A stretch of 64,000 bases of DNA from Pelagomonas calceolata. Taxonomy: Eukaryota; Sar; Pelagophyceae; Pelagomonadales; Pelagomonadaceae. Made by a program: the position numbers and the translations under genes. The stretch lies in the NCBI GenBank assembly GCA_918797485.1, contig CAKKNE010000002.1, forward strand, positions 4,368,501 to 4,432,500, in the 5' to 3' direction. The notes beneath the pieces were generated by a model. That model made no database searches. It saw only the letters and a program-made list of their open reading frames with translations, and had not been told where the DNA came from. Below are positions 35,634-43,510 of this stretch, one piece after another (position 1 is the stretch's first letter; each line of letters begins with the position of its first letter).

Positions 35634-35653
35634 GCTAGCGGTAAGACACTAGC
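35634..35653 (-). promoter_or_regulatory. Promoter palindrome, 20-bp form with shortest spacer
   Basis: On the minus strand it reads GCTAGTGTCTTACCGCTAGC in full, with no extra bases between the left arm and CGCTAGC. It lies between the minus-strand gene ending at 35178 and the hydrolase gene starting near 36043. Confidence 0.75.
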
Positions 35654-36042
35654 ATTCACAAAGTGTGCAGCTGCACAGCAAGGCAAGTAAGCAAGCAAGC
35701 GCACGTTGCGACGAGGTGGAGCGCTTCTGCACTTGCGCTTGAGCCATAGCAGAAGTAGCAGCTGTGAAAGGAACCACTGCGGCCGGCGGCAGCCATGCTG
35801 CACTAGAGCACCGGCGGCGAGCCGTCAAGCCGCGGCACCAGAATCACCGAGCCGCCGCGCAGCAGTAAACACCATCACCGAGCCGTCACGCGCAGCACAG
35901 CTGCACCACCACCATCATCACAAAATGCCAGTCGAGCGCGTCGACAGCACGTCGCCGCCCGCCGTGCTGCGGGCGCATGAAGAGGTCACAACCAGCGTAA
36001 AAAACACACCGTCCCGGGCACGACGTTAAACTGCCCGCGGTA
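35654..36042. other. Intergenic, no gene supported
   Basis: AT-poor, with CAC-rich runs (35865-35925). A short frame from 35926 encodes about 34 residues without resemblance to known protein. It probably holds the hydrolase gene's promoter and 5' UTR. Confidence 0.45.
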
Positions 36043-37602
36043 ATGTTGACTTCCAAGTTCAACAACATGATGAGTTGTTGTGCGGCGTCGCAAGCCGCGG
36101 CGCAGCAATGCGCCGCGGTCGTGGACGACAGCGCCCCCGCTCCACCTTGTTACGCAAGGGGGCGAACAACCTGACCCTTTACCAACACGCAGGCTCTCGT
36201 AAACTTCAGCGAGCAGCTCCTCGACCACGAAGCTGTCGAAAGTGTCGCGTTCGACGATATAGCCATCGGAGGAAGCCTCGCGGCGACGCGCGCGACGCCC
36301 GCGACGGTCGAAGACAGCACGATCATTCTCTTCCTCCACGGCGGCTCCTACGCGCACTATTCGCCCAAGGACCCGTGGTACGCGTCTCTTACGTCGCGCC
36401 TCGCCCATAGTACTCGTAGAGTCGTTGTGAGCCCATCTTATAGATTGGCGCCGGCGCATCCGTTCCCCGCGGCGCTCGATGACGCTCTGGCTACATTACG
36501 ATACCTGCGACGGACAAGTCGCGTCGTTGTCTGTGGCGACTCGGCCGGCGGCGGCCTCGCGATGGCTCTCGCGTTGTCCGCGCCGAAGGATATAGTAGGC
36601 GTCGTCGCCTTGTCGGGCCTCTTCGACCTCACGGCCTCCACAGGATCGTATGATAAGCGCGTGGACCCCCTCTTCAGCGACGCGCCCGACGAGGAACGAC
36701 GGTCGACGATCCGCGACGGCCTCACGTATTTGGGGCATAGAGAGCCGCGCGCCAAGGATGTGAATAGTGTCCTCACCGCGGCCTGGTGCTGCTATCCCCC
36801 AAAGCTCACGAAGTTGTTACGGGACTGGCGCTGCTCGCCGCTCTTCGCACCACTTGATCTGTTGCAAAAGCTTCCATCAACGTTGCTCGTGGTCGGCGCG
36901 CACGAGGTTTTGTTGGATGAGTCTCTACAATTGGGTGGCGCCATCAAGGATTGTAGGGTCGTCGTTTTTGAAGATATGTGGCACGACTTCTTCCTCTATT
37001 CAGAGGGCCGCGGTTGTGATGGTAAAAAACTGGACGAGGCGCGGCACTGTATCGATATCGTCTCCAAGTTCGTCGCGGACACCTCCGCGGCGGCCGCGGC
37101 GCGCCGCGCGGCGGTCGCGCCGACGAAGGAGTCCCTACCACAGCCGGCGAGTCCCATCGGTGACGGCGGCGTCTTCCTCACTGGAGTACAAGACTCGCCG
37201 GAACGGGTGCTGTCGCCGGGCCGCGAGCAGACGCCCGAGGACGTCATGATCGCTAGACGACGGGCAGCATTACTGCCGCGCTGCTACGTGGCCTACGCGT
37301 CGTCGTCCGATGGAAGGATGACGGCGTCGAACTGGACGACGCTCCTCACGGTGAGTGGCGTCTTCGAGGCGGAACGGGTGAAGGTTCTGAAGGCTGATTT
37401 GATCTTTTCGGTCCTCGCGCGGGACGGCGCGCTGGGCTACCGGGCCTTCCGCCAGGCCCTGCGCCAGGTCGCCGTGACGCTGTATCCCGAATTGGGCGAG
37501 GGCGACGCCTTTCGGAGGTTGGTCGAGGAGGACGTCCTGCCGCGCGCGACGCTCGCGTCCGAGGAAGAGGCGCGGGACGCGGGGCTGCTCGGGGTTTCGT
37601 AA
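36043..37602 (+). CDS. Alpha/beta hydrolase (Abhydrolase_3) fused to p25-alpha/TPPP domain
   Basis: Exon 2 (36193-37602) is clear: the oxyanion-hole motif FLHGGSYAHYSP, then SPSYRLAPAHPFPAALDDAL, the nucleophile elbow VVVCGDSAGGGLAMALAL, and MWHDFFLYSEG with the catalytic His. This is the hormone-sensitive-lipase/carboxylesterase type. The last 90 residues read NWTTLLTVSGVFEAERVKVL and DLIFSVLARDGALGYRAFRQ then ALRQVAVTLYPELGEG, which matches the p25-alpha domain of tubulin-polymerisation-promoting proteins. Exon 1 (36043-36138) and its 54-bp intron are less certain: the acceptor CACGCAG is firm, but the donor could be GCTCCACC (matching GCTCTCGT 4/8) or another site. Confidence 0.7.
36139..36192 (+). 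mobile_element. Candidate short introner-like intron, GC-AG
   Basis: The acceptor AACACGCAG is introner-like and needed to open the hydrolase frame. The donor GCTCCACC is the best phase-0 choice and shares the first four bases with the exon start GCTCTCGT. The donor is uncertain. Confidence 0.4.
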
Positions 37603-37674
37603 GTTTTGGTTTTTTGTGATACTCTGTGCCATTCCCTACACCGCATTGGCGTTTGCTCGACGGCGTGGCATGGT

Positions 37675-37698
37675 GCTAGTGTCTTACATGCCGCTAGC
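37675..37698 (+). promoter_or_regulatory. Promoter palindrome, 24-bp form
   Basis: GCTAGTGTCTTAC, then ATGC, then CGCTAGC. It lies 176 bases upstream of the kinase-like gene and 73 bases after the hydrolase stop. Confidence 0.8.
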
Positions 37699-37873
37699 AG
37701 CGTCGAGCGCGGCGGCGCGGCGCATTTTGGCAGCACTTGCTTGCTAGGCCAGCCCGACGCCATAAAACCGAGTTATAGATCAAAATATTGGCACGGCGCG
37801 AGCGATCAGCACGAGAAGACGCCAGCCGACGCGAGCCAGCAAGTGGAGCTGTAATCAGTGCTGCTGTGCAGCA

Positions 37874-38431
37874 ATGGAAATCTCCATACGACTGCTCATC
37901 AATATAGCAACAGCAGCGGCACTCCGACCGCTCATCATCTTCGGCCGCCCCGGCGCCGGCAAGAGCACGATCGCCGAGCGATTGATTGCCCATCCCGACG
38001 CCGACGGCGCGTACAACGTCGACCTGGACGTCTGCGTGCCGCAGTGGATGCGCGACAACTTCGCCAAGGGTGTGTACCCGACGCTCGCGGAGCGGCGGGC
38101 GTTTGCATCGGACGCGGCGGATCATGTGGCGACCGCGTCCGCTGGCAAAGACGCAGTATGCGTGGTCTCGTTCTCCTTCGTGAACGACGACCTGCGCGAC
38201 TCGTTTCGGGAACGTTTCCCCGACGCGACCTGGGCGCTCGTGGACGCCTCCGACGCCCTCGCCGGCGAGCGCATCGCGTCGCGCGACGGCCACTTCTACG
38301 ACCCGCCGCCGGCGAAGGGCGACGAGTGGCTCTTCGCGCCCGTCGAGTTTGAGCACCTCGTGCTGGACGCGACGTCGCCAGTTGAGGAGAACGTCGCGAA
38401 GCTGCTGCCGCTCGTAAGACGACCAAGCTAA
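37874..38431 (+). CDS. P-loop kinase-like protein
   Basis: A protein of 185 residues. The Walker A motif is LIIFGRPGAGKSTIAERLI near residue 25. VDLDVCVPQWMRDNF could supply the acidic residue for substrate activation. AVCVVSFSFVNDDLRDSFRE is a beta strand and helix of the NMP-kinase/gluconate-kinase fold, followed by WALVDASDALAGERIASRDG, a lid-like basic segment, and a final FEHLVLDATSPVEENVAKLL as in shikimate and gluconate kinases. A small-molecule kinase is inferred. The hydrophobic leader may be a targeting signal. Its stop is 12 bases from the convergent phosphatase stop. Confidence 0.75.
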   Translation: MEISIRLLINIATAAALRPLIIFGRPGAGKSTIAERLIAHPDADGAYNVDLDVCVPQWMRDNFAKGVYPTLAERRAFASDAADHVATASAGKDAVCVVSFSFVNDDLRDSFRERFPDATWALVDASDALAGERIASRDGHFYDPPPAKGDEWLFAPVEFEHLVLDATSPVEENVAKLLPLVRRPS

Positions 38432-38443
38432 TCAAAACACAAA

Positions 38444-38968
38444 TTAGTAGCCCTCGTCGGACCAGTCGACGCGGTAGCCCGGGAGCGCCGCGCGGATCAT
38501 CTCGGCCGTCGCCTCGTTGCAGCCGGGGCTGCGGCCGAACGTCTTCGAGTAGCCATATACAGAAATCGTCTTGGCGGCGTCGTCTCGCTTGATGCGTCCT
38601 CCGCCCACGACGCGGACGTGGACCCCCAATGCCTTGAGCGGCGCGGCGGTCACGTCGTAGTTCTCCGCGTGATATTTTAGACCCTGCAGCGCTCGCACGA
38701 TGCGTTTTCGTCGTCCGTCGAGTTCGCATTCGAGGAGTACGAATTTCCAGGTGCCCGCGGCCACGGCGACGTCGACGAGCGAGTCGAACGCCTCGGTCGC
38801 GCCGGCACCGGGCGCGGGCGCGGTCGCCGAGTGGCGCGCGAGGATGGCACGCGCTGCGTCGTTGAGCGGTGCGCCCGTCTGGTCGTCGAATTTTGCGCGC
38901 GGCATGTGGTGCTGGTGGTAATGCTGGGCTTGGACGAGCGCTAGGGTTACGAGGAGCAGTGCTCGCAT
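38444..38968 (-). CDS. Phosphohistidine phosphatase (PHPT1/Janus family)
   Basis: A protein of 174 residues. The PHPT1 fold is clear: WKFVLLECELDG, then GLKYHAENYDVTAAPLKALG (the His of YHAxxYD is the family's catalytic residue), then VRVVGGGRIKRDDAAKTISV, YGYSKTFGRSPGCNEATAEM, and the terminal GYRVDWSDEGY. PHPT1 removes phosphate from phosphohistidine and phospholysine. The start at 38968 is the ATG before a cleavable signal peptide (RALLLVTLALVQAQ), so unlike the animal enzyme this one probably enters the secretory or plastid route. It is divergent from the ankyrin gene with a palindrome between. Confidence 0.9.
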   Translation of the reverse strand: MRALLLVTLALVQAQHYHQHHMPRAKFDDQTGAPLNDAARAILARHSATAPAPGAGATEAFDSLVDVAVAAGTWKFVLLECELDGRRKRIVRALQGLKYHAENYDVTAAPLKALGVHVRVVGGGRIKRDDAAKTISVYGYSKTFGRSPGCNEATAEMIRAALPGYRVDWSDEGY

Positions 38969-39082
38969 TGGTGCATGGCTGCTGGCTCTCTGGACTAGGG
39001 CAGACCTTCTCGCAATTCGTGCGATGATACCTAGGTCGATAGGAGCCGTAATGGCTGTCAAATTCTTTCTGCCAGTCGATTT

Positions 39083-39106
39083 CCTAGTGTCTTACATGAC
39101 GCTAGC
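39083..39106 (+). promoter_or_regulatory. Promoter palindrome, 24-bp form
   Basis: CCTAGTGTCTTAC, then ATGA, then CGCTAGC. It is 115 bases from the phosphatase start and 58 bases from the ankyrin start in a divergent pair. Confidence 0.8.
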
Positions 39107-39163
39107 TCATCGAGTCGCCCGCCCTGACCGCTTGGCCTGGTATCGTAACTTTCTGGCCACACG

Positions 39164-40241
39164 ATGAGTGAATTGCAATCTTTTTTTGCGTCCGACTCGG
39201 AGTACTCGGAGGACGAAGCCCAAACAAGCGCTGACCTACCTCGTCGCGTGGCCGATGCCGCTGCGTCCGGAGACATAGACACAATTCGGAGATGGCTCGC
39301 CGCCGGCGGCTCACCAGACGCAGTTCTGAGATGGAGCGACGGGAGGACATACGGAATCCTCGATTTTACCTGCGCGTCGAGCCGGCCGTCGAACACTGAA
39401 ATTGTGGACCTGCTCCTCGCGGCCGGCGTCAACCTCGAAGGTCCACGTGGTGGCACGTCAGTGGAAATTGCGTCAAAGTATGGCGCGGAGGCTACTGTTC
39501 GCAGACTCCTGAGGGCCGGAGCATCGGTCCATGGAGGTGGAGCTCAGAGTGAAGGGCGTACCAGTGGCGTCACACCCCTCCACAAGGCCGTGATAGCGAA
39601 TAATTGGGGGTTTTACAGGGACCCTTGGTCAATCGCCCAAGCCAAACGAGCCACGTCGCTCGGGCACCAGGGCATCGTCCGAATGCTCCTCGCGCATGGC
39701 GCCACGGTCGACGGACGCGCTTCTTCATCTCAATCCACCCCGCTCCATATAGCCGCAAGGCTGGCCGGTTTTATTTCTCTCGGCCTCGTGAAGGAGTTGC
39801 TGAAAAATTGCGCGTCACTTGATGCCGTCGACTTTAGCGGACATGTTCCAGAGGAAGTTGCACAGAGCAGGCTAGCAAGGCCGATTTACACTGGTAACGG
39901 CATTCCAGAGGACCCGCAGTCCCTCCGGCGCCCGGGAGCCGTCGAGGCGTTCCTCGCGCTCCTCGCCGACGTGCGCGCCGCGGGTTCGTTCAAGCGCTAC
40001 GCGAACGCGCAGAGCGCGGCGTGGAAAACAAGCGTGGTCGCCAGCTGAGCCGACTCACCGGCGATATCCACGCAGGCCGCGCCTCGATGTCGTCGTCCTG
40101 CAGGCGCTCTGCGCCGAAGGCCGCGCGTCGCCGCCGCCCGTCCTCACGCGCCTCTTCCCGACCTCTACGAAGTCGCCGCACCTGCCGAAGGAAATCTTCT
40201 GGCGCATCCTCCAGTTCTGGCGCACGGACCGCGACCCCTGA
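39164..40241 (+). CDS. Ankyrin-repeat protein, two exons
   Basis: Exons 39164-40008 and 40076-40241 give 336 residues. Ankyrin units include GDIDTIRRWLAAGGSPDAV, TEIVDLLLAAGVNLEGP, EATVRRLLRAGASVHGG, GIVRMLLAHGATVDGR and STPLHIAARLAG. After the repeats, the spliced join restores SFKRYANA-PRLDVVVLQALC, then LPKEIFWRILQFWRTDRDP. I know a closing block of this kind (RYxxxPRxxLxxLRxLCxxGRA and LPxEIFWxILxFWR) from large ankyrin families of pelagophytes and diatoms. Read without splicing, the first exon ends at a stop 16 bases into frame, so the intron is needed for that block. Confidence 0.85.
40009..40075 (+). mobile_element. Introner-type intron, GC-AG, 67 bp
   Basis: The donor-side 8-mer GCAGAGCG matches the exon start GCCGCGCC at 5/8. 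CGGCGTGGAAAACA follows the donor and ATATCCACGCAG precedes the acceptor, so the inverted ends are still visible. Confidence 0.75.
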
Positions 40242-40267
40242 CTAGTAAGAGAAGCTTTACACAGTAC

Positions 40268-42022
40268 CTAGTGCCGGGCCTTCTTCGCGGCCGGCTCGGA
40301 GTTCTCGTCGTTCTGAGAGATAAAGTCGTGGTGCGTCGCCACCGCAGGTGCCGCGGCAGCACCCGTCAGGATGTCGACGCGCTCCGGATTCGCCTTCTCG
40401 TCGAAGTCCTTATTTGCCTTGTGGCGGACCTCGACGTTCACCTCGAGATCGATCTGGAAGTCGTTCACGCAGAGCAACGTCCCGTTGACGACCCCCCCCG
40501 CCGGCAGCTTGGCTAGGGTCAGAGGCAGGTTCCGCGCGAGGCCCTCGTCCTCGGAGTCGACCAGACCAGAATTGCCCTTGTCGACGGCGGGGTCGATAAA
40601 GCCGAGCTTCTTCTTCAATACGACATCAACAAACGTCTGGAGAGTCGTTTCATTCGTATCTAAGGCTACGGGTATGGTCGCGTTGCGGCAGACGTAGCAG
40701 GTCGGCTGCGGGCCCTCGAGCGCGACCGGCTGCAGCAACTCGCATTTCCTCCCCGTAGGAAAGCGCTGGCAGTACGTGTACCGTCCTACTTCCGCTAATG
40801 ACGTCCGCTCCTCGCTCAAGATACACTTCTGCTCGACCAACCTTAACAATTCCAGTACCTGTAAACCCGCGACGACGGCATTGGTAGTAGCGATGGCAGG
40901 CACGATGTTACCAGCCACACCCTTCGCCTCGTACAACGACAAGGGATCAATGTGGAAGACGCGGCACCGCAGGTTAGCGGCCGCGGCGACGAAGCGCATG
41001 GACGCCTCGTCGTCCTTATCAAATTCCCAGGAGCCTAATCTTTCCTTCATATCGTTCGAGAGTAGTTCGCGCGCTACTTCCGCGATTTCGGCAGAACACT
41101 GCGGCGCGGTCCAGACGGCGCGGTCCCAGTCCGCCGGTCTGTTTGTTATTGTGGAGGGCGGTTGGGATGCAGCGCCGTCAGTCAACTCTGGCGACGATAA
41201 TGGAGTGGGTACCTTTTTCGCCGTTTTGTAGGTACCCAGCGCCAATTGAGCTTTGACCTCGGCGTCACATAAAGCAGCTAAAGCGGCACCGACGGCCTTT
41301 GACGCGCCATCAACGGAAGTAGTACGGACGGCAGCACAAGCTGAGGCGAACGACGACGGCTCGCCCTCCGCAGCGGGGTCGTCGAACAACATCGACGCCG
41401 ACGCGTCCCCGAACAGCAGCTTAAACAGCTCCTTGGCCCACACCACACAATGCACCGGCTGCGACGGCGTGCTCCGGATCGTGCAGATCGGGTAGACCAC
41501 GCGCTGGGGCTTGGGGAAGCACTCGTAGCACGCCGTCTCTCCTTTCCTGATGCAGAAGACCTGCCCCAAAAATCCAGTCGTGCCGGCCTCGATGAGCGGC
41601 TTGTCGGCCGCGAGGCACATCCTATTGACATGTCTTCTGGCATCGACGTTATCCAAAGCATTAATGACAGCGTCGAAGCCTCTAAACCAGTCGACCTTGA
41701 ACAGGGGGTTAGTGATGATGTTGCCGTGGATCGCCTCGACCTCTACGTTGGGATTGAACCGCTTGATAGCTTCGCCCGCGACTTCCGCCTTGCTCTTCCC
41801 GACGTGCTTCTTTCTGAAGAGGAACTGGCGGTTCAAGTTCGACACGTCGATGGTATCTAAATCTACGACGGTGAGTTTCTCGCAGCCGACGAGCACCAAA
41901 TTCTTTAGTAATTCGCATCCAATACCTCCAGCGCCGACGACCAGTACCTTGCAGGTCCGTAGTTTCTCGAAGTTGGCTTCGCCTAGGCCGGCTACCGAGT
42001 GATCGTAGCGGGGCTGGGCCAT
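40268..42022 (-). CDS. UBA2: SUMO-activating enzyme subunit 2 (UBA2/SAE2)
   Basis: A protein of 584 residues in one exon. The adenylation domain begins KVLVVGAGGIGCELLKNLVL, then VVDLDTIDVSNLNRQFLF and VGKSKAEVAGEAI. The catalytic-cysteine region is ECFPKPQRVVYPICTIRSTP, with the thioester Cys in PICTIR near residue 178, followed by QPVHCVVWAKELFKLLFG. The zinc-site CxxC pairs are present (ETACYEC and TCYVC). The ubiquitin-fold domain reads TLQTFVDVVLKKKLG. The tail ends in a nuclear-type basic cluster (AAKKARH). It charges SUMO together with a SAE1 partner not in this window. The ATG at 42022 fits the family start. Confidence 0.95.
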   Translation of the reverse strand: MAQPRYDHSVAGLGEANFEKLRTCKVLVVGAGGIGCELLKNLVLVGCEKLTVVDLDTIDVSNLNRQFLFRKKHVGKSKAEVAGEAIKRFNPNVEVEAIHGNIITNPLFKVDWFRGFDAVINALDNVDARRHVNRMCLAADKPLIEAGTTGFLGQVFCIRKGETACYECFPKPQRVVYPICTIRSTPSQPVHCVVWAKELFKLLFGDASASMLFDDPAAEGEPSSFASACAAVRTTSVDGASKAVGAALAALCDAEVKAQLALGTYKTAKKVPTPLSSPELTDGAASQPPSTITNRPADWDRAVWTAPQCSAEIAEVARELLSNDMKERLGSWEFDKDDEASMRFVAAAANLRCRVFHIDPLSLYEAKGVAGNIVPAIATTNAVVAGLQVLELLRLVEQKCILSEERTSLAEVGRYTYCQRFPTGRKCELLQPVALEGPQPTCYVCRNATIPVALDTNETTLQTFVDVVLKKKLGFIDPAVDKGNSGLVDSEDEGLARNLPLTLAKLPAGGVVNGTLLCVNDFQIDLEVNVEVRHKANKDFDEKANPERVDILTGAAAAPAVATHHDFISQNDENSEPAAKKARH

Positions 42023-42241
42023 CTTTATTATTATTATGTGCGCGCCGTCCGCGTGCGGCGCCTTGGGTTTAAAATTCGAGCCGCGGAGAGCCTTGTCTCT
42101 TGTGCGGTGTGGCACGCCCGAGCGCTGCAGCGCGGCTTTGTACGATCTATGAAGCACTGCGCGAGCACACGAGAGGAGCCTAGCAATCGCTCCTGCTGCC
42201 TGATATGCGCGGTGACTGCGCCTGGATTAGCTTGCTGGGAG

Positions 42242-42262
42242 GCTAGTGTCTTACGCAATTAG
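42242..42262 (+). promoter_or_regulatory. Promoter palindrome with decayed right arm
   Basis: The left arm GCTAGTGTCTTAC is intact, but the right arm reads GCAATTAG. It lies between the divergent genes starting at 42022 and 42571. Confidence 0.6.
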
Positions 42263-42570
42263 TTTTACCCACCGCCAGCGCGTCGAGAGGCGTCGTTGAC
42301 GGCATGGATGGTTGGCGACGGGGGCAGTTCAATGGCCGCAACCATGCCTGGCATTCGATCAGCTCGGCGTCTAATAGCGCCCGACGTAGCGCGATGAAGC
42401 ACAGATAAACAATCTCACGAGTTCGGCCCAAGCCCAATCGACGCCGCCGACCAAAAATCGCGGCTCGCAGGACACGCGCCGTCAAAATACCTGGAAATCA
42501 CAGCTGAAACCAGGCCTGACCACCCGTCAGGGACGCCCGCCGCCGACGCCCACCCCAGCTCCCAGCTCCC

Positions 42571-43470
42571 ATGGCCCACCGCCGCGGCTCCACCACCGAG
42601 CTCGCGGCTTTACTAGCGGCGCTCGACCTCTCCGCGTTTTTGCCGGCCTTCGTCGAGGACAATTTGGACGACCGGTCCCTCGTTTCGCTGCGCGAGGGCG
42701 ACCTGCGGGCGCTAGGTATTCCGGCGACAGCTAGAAGACGGTTTCTGGAGGCCGTCGACGAGAGGAGGCATGTGCCGGAGGCCCTCGAACAGCTCCGAAG
42801 GGACCGCGACGTGGCCTGGGCCGAAGTGGCACGCTTGCGAGCTCTCTTAAGAAGACGCCAGAAGCCCGCGGCCATTTCAGCGTCGCCCTACGGCGTCGCG
42901 GAGCGGCGCTCGAGCTTCTCGCCGTCGCCGCCGCCGAGTCCCGCGCCCAGTCTCCAATCAGCCTACAGCCAGCCGCAGACGTCTCCTGTACACATGGGTT
43001 CGGAGCCCCCTACGCCGTCGTCCACGGTCACCTCATTCTTCCGGTCCACGTCGCAGCTCACGCTACCGCGCATCGACGACCGAAGGCGGACGGTTAACCT
43101 ATGTGCCTCGCTCAATCAGACTGGGGGCTTTGCCGAGGCGGCTTCGTTCTCACGTCAAGCAGTCTCGGCATCAAAAGCTGCACTCGGAAAGGAGCATATG
43201 ATCACGCTAATGCTTTGGCATTCGTTGGCTCAAAGTCTCTACCTCGACCGCGACGCTTCCCGGGAACAACTCCGCGAGGCCGTAGAAATTTTGGAGCGCA
43301 TCTACATTACATCGCAGCGGGTCTTCGGCGGCCAACATCCCCGCACGAACGATATCCGGTTCACCCTCTGCCGGGCGCGTGGTGAAGCTTTTTTCAGCAA
43401 GCTACGAATCCGATTTGTTATACGCTTCATCCGCTTTGTTATATGCTTCCTAAGAACAAAGGTCAAGTAA
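42571..43470 (+). CDS. SAM-domain / TPR protein
   Basis: A SAM-like domain occupies about residues 8-65: LAALLAALDLSAFLPAFVED, DDRSLVSLREGDLRALGIPA, TARRRFLEAVDER. A coiled stretch (EQLRRDRDVAWAEVARLRAL) and a Ser/Pro-rich linker follow. The C-terminal half has kinesin-light-chain-type TPRs (LCASLNQTGGFAEAASFSRQ and REAVEILERIYITSQRVFGG) closely related to the TPRs of the MYND protein at 1584 (shared RRVFGGTHP / QRVFGGQHPRT phrase). The C-terminal residues turn basic and hydrophobic, which looks unlike the family, so the reading frame's last 25 residues may be 3' UTR read-through or a divergent end. Confidence 0.7.
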   Translation: MAHRRGSTTELAALLAALDLSAFLPAFVEDNLDDRSLVSLREGDLRALGIPATARRRFLEAVDERRHVPEALEQLRRDRDVAWAEVARLRALLRRRQKPAAISASPYGVAERRSSFSPSPPPSPAPSLQSAYSQPQTSPVHMGSEPPTPSSTVTSFFRSTSQLTLPRIDDRRRTVNLCASLNQTGGFAEAASFSRQAVSASKAALGKEHMITLMLWHSLAQSLYLDRDASREQLREAVEILERIYITSQRVFGGQHPRTNDIRFTLCRARGEAFFSKLRIRFVIRFIRFVICFLRTKVK

Positions 43471-43510
43471 ATGCACCGGGTAAGAAAGTAGGATTTCACA
43501 AAGTTAAGAC

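Noticed and set aside
36427-36450. A GTG start for the hydrolase
   Set aside because: It would leave out the HGGSY oxyanion motif, which is in the same open frame upstream; the exon begins at 36193.
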